Shown here piece by piece: positions 7,951 through 11,496 of a stretch of DNA of 11,496 nucleotides. Each line of letters begins with the position of its first letter. The first letter of the stretch is position 1. The notes beneath the pieces are model-generated. The model was given only the letters and a program-made list of their open reading frames with translations, ran no database searches and was not told the DNA's origin. The stretch comes from Treponema sp. (lineage in GTDB: Bacteria > Spirochaetota > Spirochaetia > Treponematales > Breznakiellaceae). Where the stretch lies: contig WQTB01000008.1 in NCBI GenBank assembly GCA_009786495.1, positions 2,432-13,927 of the forward strand. The letters run 5' to 3'. The translations under genes were made by a program, and so were the position numbers.

Positions 7951-8790
7951 ATGGGATTAAACGATTCAACGGAAACTGTCAGATTTAATATAACTGATCC
8001 TGTTTACTATCTTGACGAAGGCGTAACATACGCGCAGGCTGACGCGTGGTTCGGCCATGTTACGCGAAACCTTAAACTGGACATTGTCTATCCGCAGACA
8101 GATCAGAAAAAGTATCCGTGCATTGTCTGGATATGCGGCGGCGGATGGATGCAGATGGACAGGGGCGCGCACCTTGCGTATTTAACAGATCTTGCCCGCC
8201 GCGGATTCGCCGTCGCAAGCGTAGACTACAGGCTGGGTCATGAAGCGCCGTTCCCCGGAGCGTTAATCGACATAAAAGCCGCTATCCGCTTTTTGCGCGC
8301 GCGCGCTCAGCGTTACTCGATTGACGCGCAGAAATTCGGCGTCGCAGGCGAGTCCGCAGGCGGATATCTTACAGCGATGATCGCTCTTACATCAGGAAAA
8401 GAACTGGAAAAAGGGGATCATCTTGACAAATCAAGCGCGGTACAGGCAGCCTGCCCGTGGTATATGCCCTGCGACCTTGCGGGAATGTCAAGAGCAAGCG
8501 GATTAAAGATTCCTTTTTTTGCAGGCGACATAAATGATGAAAAATATGTCAGCAGCACGAACCCGATTTCATACATTACGGAAAAAGCTCCGCCCTTTTT
8601 AATCCTGCACGGGAATGAAGACACAACTGTTCCCATTAATCAGGGAGTGATGTTTTACGAAGCGCTTAAAAAGAAAAATGTTGACGCGCGTTTTATAACA
8701 CTTGAAGGCGCAGGACACGCGGACAAGCAATTTTTCCAAAGGCCGTTATGGGACATTATCGCTAATTTTTTCATGGAAAAACTGTGCTAA
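7951..8790 (+). CDS. Alpha/beta-hydrolase, esterase/lipase-like (BD-FAE/HSL-like)
   Basis: Cytoplasmic serine hydrolase of 279 residues with no signal peptide, probably a carboxylesterase acting on small or carbohydrate-linked esters. Numbered from the ATG at 7951, the nucleophile elbow is GESAGG (133-138, S135). The likely acid is D224 in HGNEDTTVP, and the catalytic His is H256 in GAGH. The oxyanion-hole motif reads CGGGW (62-66), where the HSL-like family usually has HGGGW. It is the last gene of the hexokinase-pepF cluster, 13 bases after pepF, and is convergent with the HAD gene. The start was chosen by its Shine-Dalgarno, not by the longest frame. The substrate is unknown. A dipeptidyl-peptidase-like role is less likely because the propeller domain is absent. 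Confidence 0.82.
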   Translation: MGLNDSTETVRFNITDPVYYLDEGVTYAQADAWFGHVTRNLKLDIVYPQTDQKKYPCIVWICGGGWMQMDRGAHLAYLTDLARRGFAVASVDYRLGHEAPFPGALIDIKAAIRFLRARAQRYSIDAQKFGVAGESAGGYLTAMIALTSGKELEKGDHLDKSSAVQAACPWYMPCDLAGMSRASGLKIPFFAGDINDEKYVSSTNPISYITEKAPPFLILHGNEDTTVPINQGVMFYEALKKKNVDARFITLEGAGHADKQFFQRPLWDIIANFFMEKLC

Positions 8791-8862
8791 AAACTTCGCG
8801 TAATTATGCCGAGCCGGTCTTTTCGCAAGAACAGTCAACATACTTTACAATCACATCGTAAC

Positions 8863-8883
8863 AAAAAGGCTTGCCTGATTTTA
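8863..8883. terminator. Weak, possibly bidirectional terminator between convergent genes
   Basis: The short inverted repeat AGGC-TT-GCCT (8867-8876) is flanked by five A on the left and TGATTTT on the right. A small hairpin followed by a U-rich run is therefore possible in either direction. The stem is only 3-4 bp, so support is thin; its position between two convergent genes is the main argument. Confidence 0.2.
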
Positions 8884-8900
8884 AAATAAACGCTGGCGCG

Positions 8901-9644
8901 TTATAAAATATTTTCGCATAACCATTTGGCGATTCCGTCTTCGTTATTATTTTTACATTCAAAGTCCGCGGCGGCTTTTACTTCGCTGACCGCGTTTTCC
9001 ATCGCGACTCCCGCGCCCGCGTATCTTATCATGTCGATATCATTTAAATCATCTCCGAATGCCGCTGTTTCACTGCTGCCGATATTCCAGAATTTCGCAA
9101 GAGCGTCAAGCGCTTTTGATTTTGACGCGTCCTTGTGCATAACCTGCGCCATCCCGTCCCTGCTTACGGTTAAATATAAATCATTATTCAAATATTTTTC
9201 TATGAAGGCGGCATCTTCCGGTTTTTTTACAAGCATATACAATTTTTCCGCGTCAATTTCGTGTTTAGAAAAATCAACAATTTTGTAGCTTGTTATGATA
9301 GACCATTCCTGCGCGACATTGAAATTTGAATAGTGAATGCCGCACAATTCTGACGCGGTTTTTAGGCCGTATTTATCGCAGGCAGTCAATAAAGGCCGCG
9401 CGGACTGCCACGGAATTGTTTTGCTGTAAATAATTTCATCGCCGATTTTTCCTATGGCGCCGTTCATGTTAATTCTTCCGTCAAACATAAAAGAAGGAGC
9501 CCTTATTTCGGAACTGCCTCCTCTTCCTGTCGCGTAAACAACTTTTATCCCTTTCCGCCTGCACCGCGAAAGAATGTCTTTTGTAAAATCCGATATGCTG
9601 TTATCCGATCTTAAAAGCGTTCCGTCAAGATCGCACGCAATCAT
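8901..9644 (-). CDS. Cof-type HAD-IIB family phosphatase
   Basis: Haloacid-dehalogenase-fold hydrolase of the Cof (IIB) type, typically a Mg-dependent cytoplasmic phosphatase on sugar phosphates or cofactor phosphates. From the ATG at 9644 it is 247 residues. Motif I is DLDGTLL (D5 nucleophile, D7), motif II ATGR (T39), and a conserved NGA stretch follows at 61-63. Motif III is SKSKAL (K175) and motif IV GDDLND (D198, D199, D202). All catalytic residues are present, with the long IIB cap between motifs II and III. The start is doubtful. The family usually has an IKLI-type first strand before DLDGT, and here that sequence (KIKMIA) begins upstream of the ATG. A GGAGAA site sits six bases ahead of an in-frame ATT at 9665, so the real protein may be about 254 residues. 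It is divergent from the symporter. The substrate is unknown. Confidence 0.9.
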   Translation of the reverse strand: MIACDLDGTLLRSDNSISDFTKDILSRCRRKGIKVVYATGRGGSSEIRAPSFMFDGRINMNGAIGKIGDEIIYSKTIPWQSARPLLTACDKYGLKTASELCGIHYSNFNVAQEWSIITSYKIVDFSKHEIDAEKLYMLVKKPEDAAFIEKYLNNDLYLTVSRDGMAQVMHKDASKSKALDALAKFWNIGSSETAAFGDDLNDIDMIRYAGAGVAMENAVSEVKAAADFECKNNNEDGIAKWLCENIL

Positions 9645-9669
9645 TTTAATTTTAAGTTTATTAATTTAA

Positions 9670-9675
9670 TTCTCC
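9670..9675 (-). promoter_or_regulatory. Shine-Dalgarno for the HAD gene, misplaced for its ATG
   Basis: On the minus strand GGAGAA (9675 down to 9670) is the only strong ribosome-binding sequence before the HAD gene. It is 25 bases from the ATG at 9644, too far for normal initiation, but GGAG is six bases from an in-frame ATT (9665-9663). No ATG, GTG, TTG or CTG occurs in frame between the upstream stop (9668-9666) and the ATG. Confidence 0.55.
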
Positions 9676-9722
9676 TTTTTTCCGCCGTTAAGTTTACGCG
9701 CAAAATTAATCATCTAGTTTAC

Positions 9723-9751
9723 AATATATCATTAATTCAAATTGATATCAG
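9723..9751 (-). promoter_or_regulatory. Candidate promoter for the HAD gene
   Basis: On the minus strand CTGATA (9751-9746), a 17-base spacer and TATATT (9728-9723) give 4/6 and 5/6 matches to -35 and -10. The TGA before TATATT makes an extended -10. The -35 overlaps the palindrome TGATATCA (9743-9750). The transcript would start near 9716, giving a leader of about 50 bases. Confidence 0.35.
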
Positions 9752-9773
9752 GATAAATACAAATGTAAAAATA

Positions 9774-9785
9774 ATGATTTATCAT
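9774..9785. promoter_or_regulatory. Inverted repeat next to the symporter promoter, possible operator
   Basis: ATGAT-TT-ATCAT is a perfect 5-base inverted repeat ending four bases before the -35 box of the symporter promoter. Related half-sites recur in the same gap (ATCAT at 9728-9732, TGATATCA at 9743-9750). AT-rich sequence produces such repeats by chance fairly often, so an operator role is only a suggestion. Confidence 0.25.
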
Positions 9786-9789
9786 ATTC

Positions 9790-9818
9790 TTGACAAAAAT
9801 GCTATTTCTGGTTAATTT
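9790..9818 (+). promoter_or_regulatory. Promoter for the sodium:solute symporter
   Basis: A perfect TTGACA -35 box (9790-9795) is followed by a 17-base spacer and TAATTT (9813-9818), which keeps the three most conserved -10 positions. It lies about 75 bases before the symporter ATG and faces it. It is the best sigma70-like promoter in the window. Confidence 0.55.
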
Positions 9819-9843
9819 AAAGTCACTTTGAAAAAGCCGTGAT

Positions 9844-9865
9844 CGGAAATGTTCCCGGATTTTTT
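9844..9865 (+). other. Leader hairpin with U-run before the symporter
   Basis: Within the predicted leader, GGAA-ATG-TTCC (9845-9855) can form a short stem, extended by C9844-G9857 if C9856 bulges out. Six T follow at 9860-9865. It resembles a weak terminator or attenuator placed after the promoter and before the gene. The stem is too short to be confident. Confidence 0.2.
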
Positions 9866-9894
9866 CAGAGAATCAACCGCCTGCGAGGGTTCCC

Positions 9895-11448
9895 ATGTTT
9901 ATTAAAATTTTCCTGCTATTATTATTTTTTGCCGTAACAGTCTTTATCGGGATTTATTTCCGCAAAAGAGCATTGAATGTAAATGACTTTGTGCTTGGCG
10001 GACGCAATGTAGGCCCCTGGCTTTCCGCGTTTTCCTACGGCGCGACTTATTTTTCCGCGGTTGTCTTTGTCGGGTACGCAGGACAATTCGGCTGGCGGTT
10101 CGGAAGCGCCGCTGTGTGGATCGGCCTTGGCAACGCGTTTATCGGATCGTTAATGGCATGGTTCATTCTGGGAAGGCGCACGCGCGTCATGACCAATCAT
10201 TTAAAAAGCGCGACAATGCCGGAATTCTTCGGTTCGCGTTATGTGTCAAACGCGCTTAAAATCGGCGCGTCTTTTATCGTTTTTATATTTTTAATTCCGT
10301 ATACCGCATCGCTTTACAACGGACTTTCGCGGCTTTTCGCGATTGCGTTTGACGTACCGTTTGAATACTGCATTATAGCGATGGGGCTCCTTACCGCCAT
10401 TTTCGTTGTTGTCGGCGGATACTTCGCGACCGCGGTTAATGATTTTATTCAGGGAACAATCACAGTGATCGGAATCATTACGGTAATCGCTGTCGCTCTT
10501 GGCAGCAAGGGCGGATACACAACCGCAGTTCAGGAACTTGCGGCGATCCCGCCTGATGCGGGCGCAAAAGGCCTTGCCGCGGCTCCCGGCGCGTTTACGT
10601 CATTTCTCGGCCCTGACCCGGTATCACTTTTGGGTGTGTTGATATTAACATCGCTTGGAACATGGGGGCTTCCGCAGATGGTCGCCCGTTTTTATTCCAT
10701 TAAAAGCGAAAAGATGATTACCAAAGGCGCGATCGTTTCTACAATTTTCGCGATACTCGTTGCGGGCGGCTGTTATTTCCTTGGCAGTTTCGGCCGCATT
10801 TTCGCGTCTCCGGCTGACGTCGCAAGATACGGCTATGACTCAATCATACCAGGCATTCTTTCAGGTTTTAACAGCGACGCAATGATGGGATTGATTATCG
10901 TCCTTGTTTTCGCCGCGTCGATATCAACATTGTCTTCACTTGTAATGGCGTCCGCGTCCACTTTAACGCTCGACTTTTTAAAAGGTAATATCATAAAAAA
11001 CATGAACGAAAAAAAACAGCTTGTAATTATCAGATCGCTCATTATTGTGTTTATCGCGGTTTCATCAGTCCTTGCGATATTCCAGTATCAGCGCGGGCTT
11101 ACTTTTATCGCGCAGTTAATGGGCATTTCATGGGGCGCGCTCGCAGGCTCGTTCCTCGCGCCGTTCCTTTACGGGCTTTACTGGAAACGCGCAAGCAAGG
11201 CGTCGGTCTGGTGCTGTTTTATTTTCAGCACTTCAGTCATGATTTTAAACATTTTTTTCAGAAGCTCGTTCCCTGCACTTCTGCAGTCGCCGATTAACGC
11301 CGGAGCGTTCTGCATGCTCGCGGGGTTAATTATCGTTCCGCTTGTAAGCGCAGTAACAAAAACGCCTGACAAGGCCGTGATAAACAGCTGCTTTTCCTGC
11401 TATGACGAAAATGTCAGCGTAAAAGTAAAGGATGATCTTGGCAATTAA
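9895..11448 (+). CDS. Sodium:solute symporter (SSF family)
   Basis: Inner-membrane Na+-coupled uptake transporter of the SSF family, 517 residues with about 13 hydrophobic segments (roughly 2-21, 45-65, 72-93, 120-141, 155-175, 183-203, 243-263, 278-300, 330-353, 378-396, 403-425, 436-455, 467-487). Family features include the early DFVLGGRNVGPWLSAFSYGA stretch (31-50), where SSF proteins have the unwound first core helix. SISTLSSLVMASASTLTLD (342-360) is the Ser/Thr-rich helix whose hydroxyls contribute to the Na+ site in characterised members. The C-terminal tail carries CFSC (499-502). The GAGGG Shine-Dalgarno at 9885-9889 lies five bases before the ATG. It is a single gene with its own promoter, divergent from the HAD gene. 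Whether it carries a sugar, amino acid or organic acid cannot be read from sequence. Confidence 0.9.
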   Translation: MFIKIFLLLLFFAVTVFIGIYFRKRALNVNDFVLGGRNVGPWLSAFSYGATYFSAVVFVGYAGQFGWRFGSAAVWIGLGNAFIGSLMAWFILGRRTRVMTNHLKSATMPEFFGSRYVSNALKIGASFIVFIFLIPYTASLYNGLSRLFAIAFDVPFEYCIIAMGLLTAIFVVVGGYFATAVNDFIQGTITVIGIITVIAVALGSKGGYTTAVQELAAIPPDAGAKGLAAAPGAFTSFLGPDPVSLLGVLILTSLGTWGLPQMVARFYSIKSEKMITKGAIVSTIFAILVAGGCYFLGSFGRIFASPADVARYGYDSIIPGILSGFNSDAMMGLIIVLVFAASISTLSSLVMASASTLTLDFLKGNIIKNMNEKKQLVIIRSLIIVFIAVSSVLAIFQYQRGLTFIAQLMGISWGALAGSFLAPFLYGLYWKRASKASVWCCFIFSTSVMILNIFFRSSFPALLQSPINAGAFCMLAGLIIVPLVSAVTKTPDKAVINSCFSCYDENVSVKVKDDLGN

Positions 11449-11496
11449 TTAGTGTCCTATATGCTTTATCAGAATATTTATCATCTCGTTTAAATC

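Noticed and set aside
8295..8306. Alternating (GC)6 run, with a (GC)5 run at 978-987
   Set aside because: Both are in coding sequence and follow from Arg/Ala codons (CGC, GCG); too short to claim a Z-DNA or regulatory role.
8803..8825. Small hairpin (CCG-AGC-CGG) followed by TCTTTT after the esterase gene
   Set aside because: The stem is only 3-4 bp and the T run is interrupted, so it is not called as a terminator.
8926..9288. 120-codon plus-strand frame opposite the HAD gene
   Set aside because: It is the antisense shadow of the HAD gene, which has all four catalytic motifs; there is no ribosome-binding support.
11449..11496. Tail of the window after the symporter
   Set aside because: These 48 AT-rich bases show no hairpin, gene start or promoter I can support.

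Overview
The window looks like an ordinary chromosomal segment from a moderately AT-rich bacterium. The best guess is a spirochaete of the Treponema type. This rests on a eukaryotic-type (non-ROK) hexokinase, a family found in few bacteria but known from treponemes, next to AddAB, PepF and SSF-transporter genes. It also rests on codon use mixing AAA/TTA with many GCG/CGC codons. No rRNA or other marker gene is present, so this placement is an inference of moderate confidence.

Region 1-4697 encodes an AddAB-type double-strand-break repair helicase-nuclease. The left edge cuts into addB: the frame is open to the first base, and only the C-terminal nuclease and Fe-S-cluster part is present. Complete addA follows with an 11-base overlap. 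Region 4768-8790 holds three tightly spaced plus-strand genes, each with a good Shine-Dalgarno: a hexokinase, an M3B oligoendopeptidase F and a cytoplasmic alpha/beta-hydrolase. They probably form one transcript, and a scavenging role (sugar phosphorylation, peptide trimming, ester cleavage) is the simplest reading. Region 8901-9644 is a minus-strand Cof-type HAD phosphatase, convergent with that cluster. Region 9895-11448 is a plus-strand sodium:solute symporter, divergent from the HAD gene. The 250-base gap between these two carries back-to-back sigma70-like promoter candidates, several ATCA/TGAT half-sites and a small leader hairpin. The last 48 bases hold nothing recognisable.

I see no tRNA, rRNA, CRISPR array, insertion sequence, attachment site or phage gene, and no convincing undescribed system. 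The points most worth a second look are small. The HAD gene's family-typical N-terminal strand lies upstream of its only ATG and sits behind a good Shine-Dalgarno and an ATT codon, which suggests AUU initiation. The divergent promoter region may be regulated. The hexokinase and the esterase each have a substitution in a conserved motif. Two start positions that a simple ORF call would give are wrong or doubtful: addB does not begin at 104, and the esterase begins at 7951 rather than at 7909.
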